Part shown: one piece after another, positions 41,013 to 50,818 of the stretch
Layout: every line of letters begins with the position of its first letter
Position numbering within the stretch: the stretch's first letter is position 1
Origin: Prolixibacteraceae bacterium
GTDB lineage: Bacteria > Bacteroidota > Bacteroidia > Bacteroidales > Prolixibacteraceae
Direction: 5' to 3'
NCBI GenBank assembly: GCA_003506435.1
Contig: DOAQ01000027.1
Coordinates: forward strand, 62,001 to 126,000
Length of the DNA stretch: 64,000 bases
Program-made: the position numbers and the translations under genes
Notes under the pieces: model-generated
What the model saw: only the letters and a program-made list of their open reading frames with translations
Databases searched by the model: none
What the model was told of the DNA's origin: nothing

Positions 41013-42440
41013 TTATGGTATAAGTTTTACTGCGTCCTGTAGCAAGGTTACAAACAGAGCAGGAGGGGCGTAGGCCAGATAAACGGCCAATCCCAGCAAC
41101 AGGTATTGCGAAAGCGATTCCCAAGGACTGATCCGTGGTATTTGTGTTTCATCAATTTGCATCGGGGGCGTAAACAGTAATTTGAAAATATTTGAACCAA
41201 ATCCCCATATAATCATGGTCAGGAGGATCAGGACAAGTAACAGGATAATGATGTAATGAGCTTCGAATAATGACTGGAAAATAAGGAATTCACTGATAAA
41301 AAGTCCGGACGGGGGCATGGCAGTTGCCGAAATGAACCCAAGTAGGATCGCTATGGCCCCGGCTTTATTGTATTTGAAGTAATTTCCGACATCGTATATA
41401 CTTTTACTCTGATAAACCCTGTAAATTTGATTAAACTGAAAAAACAGGCTGGGTTTCACAAACGAATGAAGCACGATATGCAGGATAGCAGCATAGGTGC
41501 CAATGCCTCCGGCAGCCAGTCCCAGTATAACCAATCCCATGTGTTCAATGCCCGAATAGGCAAACATTCGCTTGATGTTTTTAATACGGGTCATGTAAAC
41601 TGTTGCAACGAATACGGAAAGCACTGCTGCCACGATCATAATGGTGTTGGCCCACGGTAACAGGGGAGTGCGCGCAATGACCGCATAAAACCGAAAAATA
41701 CCAACAAAACCGACATTCATGAGGACGCTTGCCAAAAGGGCTCCTGCCGGGGCCGGCGCTTTGTCTTTGGCATCAATTCCGGCAGTGTACATGGGAATTA
41801 ATCCAAGTTTAGCGGTAAAACCGGTAAATATAAAAAGGAACGAAAGCTTCAGCCAGAAAGGATTTAGTGTTGAAGCGTTGGCATACAACGAATCAAACGA
41901 TAAATCTTCAATTCCGGCCTGTTTTATCGAAAGGCTCAGGAAAAGAATGCCAATATATATGAAGGTAATACTGATTGCACAGATGAAAACATATTTCCAT
42001 ACGCCTTCCAGCGCACGAATATTCCGGTGATGATAAATTAAGGCGGATGCGCTGAGTGTTGTTATTTCAGTAAAAATCCAGATTACTGCAATGTGGTTGG
42101 AAATATAGGCAACCGCGCAGGCTGAAATCAGGATAACCATCGCAGTAAAAAATAAGCCTCTCGATTTCGGATTTTCTTCGTGCGTGGCAATATATCGGTA
42201 TCCATGCCAGAGCGCGGGTATACTCACAACTCCGATGGTCAAAAGCAGCAATATCCCCAAAGAGTCGGGTTTGAAAAATTCCAGTTGGGTACTGTTTATA
42301 ACGCCCAGTTCATGGATGCAAAAAGACCACAGCAATGCAAGGTAAATAACCAAAAATGAATAATTAACAACGGTATTCCGATTGAAAAACAATCCGCCGC
42401 TAATAAGTAATGTACCGATTAAAAATATACCGATTATCAT
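41013..42440 (-). CDS. Ehr complex antiporter-like subunit (HyfF/NuoN-like)
   Basis: 475 residues with about 13-14 membrane helices. The antiporter core is visible: IWIFTEITTLSASALIYHH (conserved glutamate of helix 5), FTAKLGLIPMYTAGIDAKDKAPAPAGALLASVLMN (lysine and helix-7/8 region), AYSGIEHMGLVILG and KPSLFFQFNQIY. Such subunits move H+ or Na+ in complex I relatives. Encoded between the HyfE- and HyfG-like subunits. Confidence 0.92.
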   Translation of the reverse strand: MIIGIFLIGTLLISGGLFFNRNTVVNYSFLVIYLALLWSFCIHELGVINSTQLEFFKPDSLGILLLLTIGVVSIPALWHGYRYIATHEENPKSRGLFFTAMVILISACAVAYISNHIAVIWIFTEITTLSASALIYHHRNIRALEGVWKYVFICAISITFIYIGILFLSLSIKQAGIEDLSFDSLYANASTLNPFWLKLSFLFIFTGFTAKLGLIPMYTAGIDAKDKAPAPAGALLASVLMNVGFVGIFRFYAVIARTPLLPWANTIMIVAAVLSVFVATVYMTRIKNIKRMFAYSGIEHMGLVILGLAAGGIGTYAAILHIVLHSFVKPSLFFQFNQIYRVYQSKSIYDVGNYFKYNKAGAIAILLGFISATAMPPSGLFISEFLIFQSLFEAHYIIILLLVLILLTMIIWGFGSNIFKLLFTPPMQIDETQIPRISPWESLSQYLLLGLAVYLAYAPPALFVTLLQDAVKLIP

Positions 42441-42445
42441 TTAAT

Positions 42446-43075
42446 TTAGTCTTTAAGGTTGCGCAAAAGGTTTACATCCGGGTTTTTCAAAACGTCCCCG
42501 ATTTTGTTGAAGAATACCCCCAAAATAAGCACACTGGCAAAAATATCAAGCATGATGCCCATGTTTACCAATACGGGCATTTCGTTACCAACGGCCAGCG
42601 ATAAAATAAATACCCCGTTTTCGATGATCAGATAGCCGATGACATGGGTGATGATTTTCTTGCGGGAAACGATCAGGTATAAACCGGTGAAAAGCGTTGA
42701 CAAGGCCACGACAAAATACGTTTTATCGAGATTGGTATCTTTAATGGAATTCGAAAGAATGATCGTTGCCACGAAAATAAGGGTGACGATAATCAGCGAT
42801 ACAAAGTTGGGCAAATACGGTTCTGCTTCGCGGGTAATTCCGTTTCGTTTGATAACATGATTGATAAAATAAGGTACTGCAATTGCTTTGAATACAATGG
42901 TTTCGAGCATGATGAATATGAGGTTTGCAGTATTTATGTGGGTTAGTGTCAGATAGGTAACGCCGAAAAGGATAAATCCCTGAAGTACCAGGATGCGAAG
43001 GTAGGTCAACAACCTGTTTGCGATGCTTACATAGAGCAGCGACATGGCCAGTGCAATTAAAAGTATATCTGTCAT
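42446..43075 (-). CDS. Ehr complex HyfE-like membrane subunit
   Basis: 209 residues from the ATG at 43075, one base after the HyfC-like stop; the frame extends eight residues upstream into that gene. Six or seven membrane helices resemble HyfE, including VIGYLIIENGVFILSLAVGNEMPVLVNMGIMLDI with the NuoK-like glutamate (IENG). NuoK-like subunits complete the ion-translocation path. Confidence 0.9.
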   Translation of the reverse strand: MTDILLIALAMSLLYVSIANRLLTYLRILVLQGFILFGVTYLTLTHINTANLIFIMLETIVFKAIAVPYFINHVIKRNGITREAEPYLPNFVSLIIVTLIFVATIILSNSIKDTNLDKTYFVVALSTLFTGLYLIVSRKKIITHVIGYLIIENGVFILSLAVGNEMPVLVNMGIMLDIFASVLILGVFFNKIGDVLKNPDVNLLRNLKD

Positions 43076-43076
43076 A

Positions 43077-43982
43077 TTATATAAATTTTCCAAGAACAAG
43101 CAATACTCCGAAGAATATCAGTAACGATACCGAAGTCAGGATAAAAATAAACTGGGGATTATGTCCCAACCGGAAACGTGCAATAAATGATTCAATAATT
43201 CCGACTACAACTGCAAAGCAGATTTGCACTGCGAAAAACAGTGGAATGGAAATTTCCAGTGGCAATACACCAATAAAGAAATTGGAAATAATAGCCCCGT
43301 ACATGGCGAATTTCAGATGGGTCGTGTACATGATCAGTCCGAGGTCGAAGCCGCTGTTGTCCAGTATCATTACTTCGTGTACCATGGTTAGTTCCAGGTG
43401 GGTTTTCGGATCGTCCACCGGCATACGGCTGTTTTCGATCATCGCAATAAATATGAATACGAATGTGGCCAACCCTCCCAGCATATATGAAATATGTGAA
43501 CCATAATGCAGCGAACTGAAGATCCCATGAAACGATGTTTGTCCGGTAAAAAGGGCAAAAGAGCCAATCAATATAAAAAATGCCGGTTCTACGAGCATCG
43601 AATACAAAGCTTCACGGCTTGCACCCATTCCTTCGAAACTGCTCCCGGTATCGAGCGCTGAAATGATCATCAGAAATTTGCCCAATGCCAGTACGTATGC
43701 AAACATCACAAAATCGCCTTCAAATGAAATGATGCCCGGATGATTTCCGTGCGGGATCATCAGTATTGCCATCAGCACCGAAGCAATATAAATGCTTGGT
43801 GCAATCTGAAAAATAAAGCTGGTGGTTGTGCTGTACACCGAGCCTTTTTTCCATAGACGGATAATATCTTTCATGGGCTGAAAAATCCCGGGACCTTTGC
43901 GGCCGGATGCAATACTTTTTGTCCGGACGACAATCCCTGTGAAAAATAAGCTTGTCAATATAATGAGTACAAGACTAACCAT
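43077..43982 (-). CDS. Ehr complex HyfC/NuoH-like membrane anchor subunit
   Basis: 301 residues with about eight helices. KGPGIFQPMKDIIRLWKKG in the first loop and NSRMPVDDPKTHLELTMVHEVMILDNSG (the acidic loop that meets the quinone or redox module in NuoH relatives) are clear. It joins the soluble redox arm to the membrane arm. One base separates it from the HyfB-like gene upstream. Confidence 0.93.
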   Translation of the reverse strand: MVSLVLIILTSLFFTGIVVRTKSIASGRKGPGIFQPMKDIIRLWKKGSVYSTTTSFIFQIAPSIYIASVLMAILMIPHGNHPGIISFEGDFVMFAYVLALGKFLMIISALDTGSSFEGMGASREALYSMLVEPAFFILIGSFALFTGQTSFHGIFSSLHYGSHISYMLGGLATFVFIFIAMIENSRMPVDDPKTHLELTMVHEVMILDNSGFDLGLIMYTTHLKFAMYGAIISNFFIGVLPLEISIPLFFAVQICFAVVVGIIESFIARFRLGHNPQFIFILTSVSLLIFFGVLLVLGKFI

Positions 43983-43983
43983 G

Positions 43984-46083
43984 TTACAAGTGATTTAAGA
44001 ATTTAATGATTATTGCTATTTTATCGATGATTACCGGCAACATTACTGCCAGACTTATAAAGATGAAGCCGTATAAAATATAGGCTTGAATGTTCCCATT
44101 CTGAAGAAACCGGAACCGGCGCAGCAACTTTCTGAAATGAATCAGAGGTTTGTCGATCAGCAGGGTTTCGATCCAGTCGCCTGGATGCGTTTCCCGTTTT
44201 ATCAGGCCAGGATAAAGACCTGTTGCATCCTTCTTTTGCTTTTTTATTAGCAGCAGCAGTTCCGCCAGTTTACGATAAGTACGGATGAACGACGATGCAG
44301 TGTATTGCATTTTCTGTGTTTCGCCGGTATAGCCGCATCCCCAGGTAGCATCGGCACTGTGTTTGTGGCGGGATACAAAATAAGATCTGACAAAATAAAT
44401 CAATGCGCTCAGTGCAACAAACCCAAATGAGAACCAGCCGATTGTTGTTAGATTTTTAAGCAAATCCTGGATTTGAGAATAAACATCCGGGGTCATCCGG
44501 GGTACGTACAAAGCAATGATTTTGGTAAGCGGCTGGATCAGTAAAAACGGAAACAGGCCAATAAAGATGATTGCTGCCGCGATCAGATAAAGTGGCAACA
44601 CATTTCTGGCCTTTTCCACAACCATATCTTCATGCTCATTTGCTTCCGTAGATAACTCGGAATTTTGAATTTTGAATTTTGAATTTTGAATTTGTGGTTT
44701 GTTATTTTCTCTGGGAATACCAAGAAAGACGATTCCGAAAGCTTTCGTGAAGCAAATCAATGCCAGGCCGCCGATTAATACCAGACCCAAAATAGAAAAC
44801 AACATCGCCAGAATGAATAAAAAAAGATCGGATGACAACCCTTTGAACAAGCCGCTGTAAATGAAAAATTCAGATATAAATCCGTTAAAAGGAGGCAGTC
44901 CGCATATAGCCAGTGAGCCGATTAAAAACAGATACGCGGTGTGAGGAATGCGTTTTATTAGTCCACCCAATGCTTCAATCGTGAGGTTGTGTTTGATCAG
45001 GTATACATTTCCTGCGCCAAAGAAAAGAAGCGATTTGAAAAGCGAATGGTTCAGGGTGTGCAGCAATGCCCCGCCAAATCCGGCCACTGCCAGTAGTTGG
45101 TTCTCATATCCAAGTCCGAGACATCCCAAACCAATGCCAATGCCAATGATGCCAATATTTTCGATGCTGTGGTAGGCCAGCAGCTTTTTGAGATTATGCT
45201 GGACAATTGCCAGCATCACGCCGTAAACACCCGTGATTACAGAAATAAACAAAATGAAGTACCCAATGGTGACCATATCTGTTTTGATCAGCATCAACAC
45301 CCGAAGAATACCGTAAATTCCTATTTTAATGATCACCCCCGACATGATTCCCGAGATATGAGCCGGTGCAGCGGGATGCGCCAGCGGCAACCAGGTATGG
45401 AAAGGCACAAATCCGGCTTTAATTGCAAACCCAAAGAAGAAAAATACGAACAGGCCGATTCCTGAAATGACAGGTTGCGAGGTCGTAAAATCAGTGATGG
45501 CTGCAAAATCAAACGAGCCTGTTTTGATCTTCACCCACATAAAGGCAATGGTCAGAAAAAGGATGCAAACATGAGATTGTATCAGAAAATTGATACCCGC
45601 TTTTAATGTCTCTTTTTTGTAATGCTCAAAAATGATTACAATAAAAGACGATAAAGCCATAATTTCCCAAACGACAAGCACCACAATTCCATTTTGTATC
45701 ATACAGATGTCGTTCAGCGTAGTATAAACCAACAGAAATGCAATGACGTGAAGAGCAATATTGTCGGTTTGGGCAATATACTTTTTCATGTATCGGAATC
45801 CGTACCACGCGCCGGTAAGAAAAGTGAAATTGATGATGAGCATAAACCAGACCGACAAATAATCGATCCGGATTGGAATTTTCCCTGTAATCCACGATCC
45901 ACCATAAATAAATTCTGCAGGCCCGTTTACGAAAACAGACAGGGCCAGTACGCTGCTTATTCCGGTCAATGCTGCAATCATGCTCAGCGTGAGTATTCCC
46001 CTTCCTTTCGTATTCAGAAAAGGAATACTTATTACAGTCGCAATTGCAATCAGGTTGAATATTTCAAACAGCAGCTTAGCCAT
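43984..46083 (-). CDS. Ehr complex antiporter-like subunit HyfB/NuoL-like (second of two)
   Basis: 699 residues, about 15 helices plus a long C-terminal part. LVVWEIMALSSFIVIIFEH, AIKAGFVPFHTWLPLAHPAAPAHISGIMSG, AYHSIENIGIIGIGI and LLHTLNHSLFKSLLFFGAGNVY are the standard antiporter motifs. A loop near residues 465-480 reads NKPQIQNSKFKIQNSELS and is made by a 7-bp DNA repeat (44658-44693) absent from the paralogue at 46096. It also has the CGYTGETQKMQYTASSF segment shared with that paralogue. Confidence 0.93.
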   Translation of the reverse strand: MAKLLFEIFNLIAIATVISIPFLNTKGRGILTLSMIAALTGISSVLALSVFVNGPAEFIYGGSWITGKIPIRIDYLSVWFMLIINFTFLTGAWYGFRYMKKYIAQTDNIALHVIAFLLVYTTLNDICMIQNGIVVLVVWEIMALSSFIVIIFEHYKKETLKAGINFLIQSHVCILFLTIAFMWVKIKTGSFDFAAITDFTTSQPVISGIGLFVFFFFGFAIKAGFVPFHTWLPLAHPAAPAHISGIMSGVIIKIGIYGILRVLMLIKTDMVTIGYFILFISVITGVYGVMLAIVQHNLKKLLAYHSIENIGIIGIGIGLGCLGLGYENQLLAVAGFGGALLHTLNHSLFKSLLFFGAGNVYLIKHNLTIEALGGLIKRIPHTAYLFLIGSLAICGLPPFNGFISEFFIYSGLFKGLSSDLFLFILAMLFSILGLVLIGGLALICFTKAFGIVFLGIPRENNKPQIQNSKFKIQNSELSTEANEHEDMVVEKARNVLPLYLIAAAIIFIGLFPFLLIQPLTKIIALYVPRMTPDVYSQIQDLLKNLTTIGWFSFGFVALSALIYFVRSYFVSRHKHSADATWGCGYTGETQKMQYTASSFIRTYRKLAELLLLIKKQKKDATGLYPGLIKRETHPGDWIETLLIDKPLIHFRKLLRRFRFLQNGNIQAYILYGFIFISLAVMLPVIIDKIAIIIKFLNHL
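44658..44693. repeat. Heptanucleotide repeat inside a coding region
   Basis: About five units of GAATTTT run from 44658 to 44693 within the second HyfB-like gene. Seven-base units shift the frame each time, so five units encode the odd SKFKIQNS segment. The frame is kept on both sides. Confidence 0.8.
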
Positions 46084-46095
46084 AACAGAACAACG

Positions 46096-48096
46096 TCAGG
46101 TTATAATTTTTAAAACAGTACCTAAAAAGATAAGCATTATAAAGAACAAACCATATATGACATACGATTGTATTTGTCCGTTTTGTATAAATTGAAAATA
46201 ATTTAAGAGGAAAGTTGACCTTCGGGCCAACGGAATAATAACATATTTTTCAAGTATATCGGAATAATAGGTTGAAAACGTGCGTTTTTCGGGGTACAAT
46301 TCTGTTTTTTGAGTTTTTTTGTGGTTTTTCCGAATCCTGACAATGAAATCGAAGAGTGATCCGAATTGGCGGGCAAACGACCGTCCTGTATATTGAGCTT
46401 TTACAACGGGCGCAACATAACCGCATCCCCAGGTTTCATATAAAATAGCCGTCCGTTTTCTTACGATCAGCCATCGCAAGCCAAATACCAGGATGAATAT
46501 TCCGATGAATACCATACTTATCAATCCAATATATTTCAGGTTGTCTGCTATCGGGCTTTCGTCCAATGGATTATTCCCTAAATGAAACGATGAAGCAACA
46601 ATTTTCGATGCGTAATTAAAGTAGAATTGCGGAAAGAAGGCGACAGAAAGCATGGCCGCAACAATCAGGTATTGCGGCAGAAGCATGATAAATGGCGTTT
46701 CTGCTGGTTCGTGATGTAATCTGGTACGCGGATTACCAAGAAAAATAACTCCGAATGTTTTTGTGAATGTTAAAACCGATATTCCGCCGATGAGAGCCAG
46801 CCCGGCAATAGTCAGAATCAATAAAACAACCTGCGAAATGCCGGGAAAACCACTTAGCCCTTTGAACAAGCCCGAATAAATAATAAATTCGGAAATAAAG
46901 CCGTTGAAAGGAGGCAGGCCGCCAATAGCAATTGCGCCGACAAGAAAAAGTGCTGCTGTTTGCGGCATCTTTTTGATCAGTCCTCCCAGATGTTCGATGT
47001 TGCGCGTATGGGTTTGCTGATATACACTGCCTGCTCCAAAAAACAGCAATGATTTGAACAGCGAATGATTGAACGTATGCAGCAACGCGCCGCTGAATCC
47101 AAGAACAGCAAGTATTTGGTTATCACTCCCGATTCCCATAAGTCCCAAGCCAATACCAATGCCGATAATGCCGATATTTTCGATCGTACAGAACGCAAGC
47201 ATTCCTTTGAAATCGCGCTTCACCGCTGCGTTGGCTATTCCGTAAACAGCGGTTAATACCGATAAACTCAGTACTATTTCGCCAAACAAAAGCCAATCGT
47301 ACCGCAGGTTCATAATGATCCTGAAAATACCGTAAATGCCCAGTTTAACGATCACTCCCGACATTACTCCCGAAACGTGCGATGGTGCAGCAGGGTGAGC
47401 ATGAGGTAACCATGTATGGAATGGGATAAAACCGGCTTTTATAGCAAAACCAAAAAATAGCAGGATGAATATCCAAACTGAATGTTTTGCCAAAGGAAGT
47501 TGCGACAATGCAGAAAAATCAAACGAACCGGTTTTGATGTTCAGCCAGATGAATCCGATGGTTAGAAATATTACACTGAGATGCATCTGAACCATGTAAT
47601 TAATGCCGGCTTTTAACGTATTTTTTTTCTGAAATTCGAATATGACCAGCATCAGGGAGGAAAGCGACATCAGTTCCCATGAAATGATGAAGGCCAGACC
47701 ATTTTCAAACATACAAACCCACACCATTGATATATGAAAAATGACATAAAATATCCAGTGTATTTCCCGGTTGGTTTTCAGTTCCGAATAGGCTTTCATA
47801 TACCCGTTACCGTACAAAGCACCGTTTATCGAGGTGAAATTGATGATAAGGATGAACCACGCCGACAGGCTGTCGATACGGACAACAATGTTACTTAGAA
47901 GATGAGGCATAGCAAAACTGCCTGTCTGCGGGGCAACGGTTAATGCCAGTATTGCAGGGATTGATGTTAAAACAGCGTTTATCAGTACAACCGACAAAGC
48001 GGTAATTGATTTTAATTTATCCCGAACAACCATTATCCCCGCTATTCCGGCAATCAATACAATTGCAGTCCAGCTTGTTATCTGCGTAATCTCCAT
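46096..48096 (-). CDS. Ehr complex antiporter-like subunit HyfB/NuoL-like (first of two)
   Basis: 666 residues. IISWELMSLSSLMLVIFEF, AIKAGFIPFHTWLPHAHPAAPSHVSGVMSG, AFCTIENIGIIGIGI, LLHTFNHSLFKSLLFFGAG and the C-terminal CGYVAPVVKAQYTGRSF pattern parallel the next gene, so the two arose by tandem duplication. It is the first gene of the operon; a TATTTTTG box on the minus strand at 48252-48259 is a possible -7 element. The complex thus has three antiporter-like subunits in all. Confidence 0.93.
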   Translation of the reverse strand: MEITQITSWTAIVLIAGIAGIMVVRDKLKSITALSVVLINAVLTSIPAILALTVAPQTGSFAMPHLLSNIVVRIDSLSAWFILIINFTSINGALYGNGYMKAYSELKTNREIHWIFYVIFHISMVWVCMFENGLAFIISWELMSLSSLMLVIFEFQKKNTLKAGINYMVQMHLSVIFLTIGFIWLNIKTGSFDFSALSQLPLAKHSVWIFILLFFGFAIKAGFIPFHTWLPHAHPAAPSHVSGVMSGVIVKLGIYGIFRIIMNLRYDWLLFGEIVLSLSVLTAVYGIANAAVKRDFKGMLAFCTIENIGIIGIGIGLGLMGIGSDNQILAVLGFSGALLHTFNHSLFKSLLFFGAGSVYQQTHTRNIEHLGGLIKKMPQTAALFLVGAIAIGGLPPFNGFISEFIIYSGLFKGLSGFPGISQVVLLILTIAGLALIGGISVLTFTKTFGVIFLGNPRTRLHHEPAETPFIMLLPQYLIVAAMLSVAFFPQFYFNYASKIVASSFHLGNNPLDESPIADNLKYIGLISMVFIGIFILVFGLRWLIVRKRTAILYETWGCGYVAPVVKAQYTGRSFARQFGSLFDFIVRIRKNHKKTQKTELYPEKRTFSTYYSDILEKYVIIPLARRSTFLLNYFQFIQNGQIQSYVIYGLFFIMLIFLGTVLKIIT

Positions 48097-48251
48097 AATT
48101 CTTAAAACAAATCAAAAAATACAAATATGAACTCGCCCATGGGCTGAGTGCATTAACTTGTTTTGGTCAGTTTAATGGTTGTAGTTTTTTTAAAACCGAA
48201 ACATTGTCTCTGAAATTCAGATGCTGTGTCTCGTGAAAATTTTAAACGCTG

Positions 48252-48334
48252 CAAAAATAGATAATTCATAATGATTGAATTTTGAGTTAGGTCAAGCTAA
48301 AAAATGATTAATGTCAATTTTTACTTTAATTTTG
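48252..48334. promoter_or_regulatory. Divergent promoter region between the Ehr operon and the Crp-like gene
   Basis: Two -7-like boxes face outward: TATTTTTG on the minus strand (48259 to 48252) toward the Ehr operon and TAATTTTG at 48327-48334 toward the regulator. A clear -33 TTTG at normal spacing is not seen for either, so an activator may be needed. No clean Crp/Fnr palindrome is visible. Confidence 0.4.
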
Positions 48335-48350
48335 TTCCAAACAAATCGAG

Positions 48351-49067
48351 ATGATAATTAATACGAATCCAATTGCGGAGCGTTTCATTTTTAAAAGTGC
48401 CCCGATATTTTCCGGTTTGCCCGAAAATATAAAAGAAGTGTTTGCAGCCCAGATGGTGTTAAAACAATTCCGAAAAGGGCAGAATATTTTTACGGAAGGC
48501 ACCTATCCTGCGGGCATTTATTTCATAAAAAAAGGGAAGGTAAAAAAGTACAAAACACTGAATGGCGCGAAAGAACAAATTATTTATATATGCAGTGAAG
48601 GTGAACTACTTGGCTATGCCGCTTTTTTAGGCGAAGAGCGGTATCCCGATTCGGCAGCCGTACTAACCGACTCAACAATTGGCTTTATTCCGAAGGAGAA
48701 ACTTTTAATCCTGATGAACCAATACGACGAGATATCGAAAATGTTGACGAAAAACCTCAGCCACGAATTCGGTGTACTGGTCAATGTGATTGCAACATAC
48801 ACCCGGAAAAGTGTGCGAGAACGGGTGGCCCTGACTTTTTTGATCCTGCATGAGAAATTCAAGGACAACGGAAATGAAACCGGGGAGGTTTTTATTGATT
48901 TGTCACGCGAGGATTTTGCCAATATTGTCGGGACGGCAGTTGAAACGCTGGTACGGTTGCTCCACGATTTCAAAGAAGAAAACCTGATTGAAACACAAGG
49001 CCGTAAAATCCTGATCAAAAACATGCCGCAACTATTGAAGATCGCCAATGTTACAGACGCGTTTTAG
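48351..49067 (+). CDS. Crp/Fnr-family transcription regulator
   Basis: 238 residues. A cyclic-nucleotide-binding-like beta barrel (about 20-140; GIYFIKKGKVKKYK, EGELLGYAAFLGEERYPDSA) is followed by a long dimer helix and a winged helix (about 165-230; LSREDFANIVGTAVETLVRLLHDFKEENLIETQGRKILI). The N-terminal cysteine cluster of Fnr is absent, so it is not an Fe-S oxygen sensor; the ligand is unknown. It is divergent from the Ehr operon across a 254-base gap and is the best candidate for its regulator. Confidence 0.93.
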   Translation: MIINTNPIAERFIFKSAPIFSGLPENIKEVFAAQMVLKQFRKGQNIFTEGTYPAGIYFIKKGKVKKYKTLNGAKEQIIYICSEGELLGYAAFLGEERYPDSAAVLTDSTIGFIPKEKLLILMNQYDEISKMLTKNLSHEFGVLVNVIATYTRKSVRERVALTFLILHEKFKDNGNETGEVFIDLSREDFANIVGTAVETLVRLLHDFKEENLIETQGRKILIKNMPQLLKIANVTDAF

Positions 49068-49099
49068 TAGTTGTGAATGCCCGAATATTTTCAGTCCTG

Positions 49100-50695
49100 T
49101 TAAAATCCGTTCAGTTGCATGGTTACTGTTGGAATTAGCAACAAGGCGCCCAGCGCAATTAAGATAATCATCAGCGGGATAATCCATTTAAACCATTTCT
49201 CGTAGGGTATCCGTGCAATTCCGATTACCCCGATTAATACCCCGGAAGTAGGGGTGAGCATATTGGTGAACCCGTCGCCCAGTTGATAAGCCATTACCGT
49301 CGCCTGCCTTGAAACCCCGACCAGATCGGAAAATTGTGACATGATGGGCATGGTAAGCGCCGCTTTTGCCGAACCCGACGGAATAATCAGGTTGATGCAA
49401 TTTTGTATGACATACATGATTTCAACCGATGCGATTTTGCCGAATCCCTGCATCGACCGGGCCATATAATATAAAATAGTGTCGATGATCTGTCCGTTCC
49501 GAAGAATGACAATGATTCCGCCGGCCAGCCCAACTACCATTGCCGCCGAAAGAATATCTTTAGCTCCTTCGATAAATAATTTGGTCAGTTCGTTGGCAGT
49601 TTTACCCATGCTCAGTCCGGCAAAAACACCCATTGCCAGGAACAATGCTGCAATTTCCATCACGTACCATTGATAGCCCATCACCCCGATGACCAAAAAT
49701 ACAATCGTAAAAGCCAACAAGTTCAGGATAAAATAATGAACCGTTTTCCGGAGCGATAAAAAACCAAAAAACAGAAAGAGGGCTGTACTTATCGGTATAA
49801 CCTGCAATTTTAGGCTACTGTTTCCTATTTTTATTTCTGAAATTGGAAAAAATACAGAATAAACAATCAACGTGGCGCCAATCAACAGATAAACCACCCA
49901 TGCCCTGCGCGGTGTGTGAAAGTTTAGTTCTTCCGCTTGTTCAGCATTCCGTTTTCTCCAGTAAATATCATCTTCATAAACCAGCGATTTCTCCGGGTTT
50001 CTCTTTATTCTCCGTGCATACCAAAGTACATACGAGAATCCGGTCGTATTGATGATGAGCCAGCAAAACAGCCGGTATTCAATTCCGGAGAAAAGCGGCA
50101 GGTTCGATAAACCTTGTGCAATTCCAATGGTAAACGGGTTCAGGATAGCCCCCGCAAAACCAAGGGCCGCCGCCACAAAACACAAACTGACACCGATGAT
50201 GGAATCATAGCCCATCGAAATAGCCAGCGGAACAAAGATGATGGTAAAGGCAATCGTTTCTTCGCTCATCCCGAATACCGCGCCAAATAAGCTAAAAAGC
50301 AACATAATGAGGGTGATGATGATATTTTCGACGCCTAGCTTGCGTACCAGCTTCCACCGTTCAAGTTTTTTTGTCGATTTTAGGAACGAAAAAATACCCA
50401 CATCAATGGCTTTGCTGTCGTTCATAATCCAGAATGCGCCACCGATCATCAGGATAAAAACAATGATTTCCGAGGTATTCCGGAACCCGTCGAAGAAAGC
50501 AGAAAAAATCTGCCAGGTCTGGGGCTGTTGTTTAGTGAAGTGAAACGAATCTGCTTTGATGATCTCGCGATTGACCCCGTTTACAGTGACGGTTTCGCGG
50601 TCGAAACTTCCACCGGGAACAAACCATGTTAGTGCCGCTGAAAAAAGAATAATGTAAAAAACAATAACGTATGTGTGCGGAACTCGTTTTAACAT
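49100..50695 (-). CDS. YfcC-family (DcuC superfamily) membrane transporter
   Basis: 531 residues, about 12-14 helices. VPHTYVIVFYIILFSAALTWFVPGGSF at the start, LFGAVFGMSEETIAFTIIFVPLAISMGYD, the NPFTIGIAQGLSNLPLFSG loop and QNCINLIIPSGSAKAALTMPIMSQFSDLVGVSRQATVMAYQLGDGFTNMLTP are typical of YfcC/ArcD-like carriers of the DcuC superfamily. Substrates in the family include amino acids and dicarboxylates. Divergent placement from hutI suggests uptake of histidine or export of a product, as inference. Confidence 0.9.
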   Translation of the reverse strand: MLKRVPHTYVIVFYIILFSAALTWFVPGGSFDRETVTVNGVNREIIKADSFHFTKQQPQTWQIFSAFFDGFRNTSEIIVFILMIGGAFWIMNDSKAIDVGIFSFLKSTKKLERWKLVRKLGVENIIITLIMLLFSLFGAVFGMSEETIAFTIIFVPLAISMGYDSIIGVSLCFVAAALGFAGAILNPFTIGIAQGLSNLPLFSGIEYRLFCWLIINTTGFSYVLWYARRIKRNPEKSLVYEDDIYWRKRNAEQAEELNFHTPRRAWVVYLLIGATLIVYSVFFPISEIKIGNSSLKLQVIPISTALFLFFGFLSLRKTVHYFILNLLAFTIVFLVIGVMGYQWYVMEIAALFLAMGVFAGLSMGKTANELTKLFIEGAKDILSAAMVVGLAGGIIVILRNGQIIDTILYYMARSMQGFGKIASVEIMYVIQNCINLIIPSGSAKAALTMPIMSQFSDLVGVSRQATVMAYQLGDGFTNMLTPTSGVLIGVIGIARIPYEKWFKWIIPLMIILIALGALLLIPTVTMQLNGF

Positions 50696-50818
50696 CTTAA
50701 CTTGCTTTTGAATTCTGCTCTAAAATAGATACAATTTTTGGGGCAGCTATGACAAAATCCATAAAATTAGCCGGATTAGTTTCCGTAATTGCATACAATT
50801 TTTGAAAAGATTTGACGT

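Noticed and set aside
38735..48096. Calling the operon hydrogenase-4 or formate hydrogenlyase
   Set aside because: The large subunit has neither cysteine pair needed for [NiFe], and no formate dehydrogenase or maturation gene is present.
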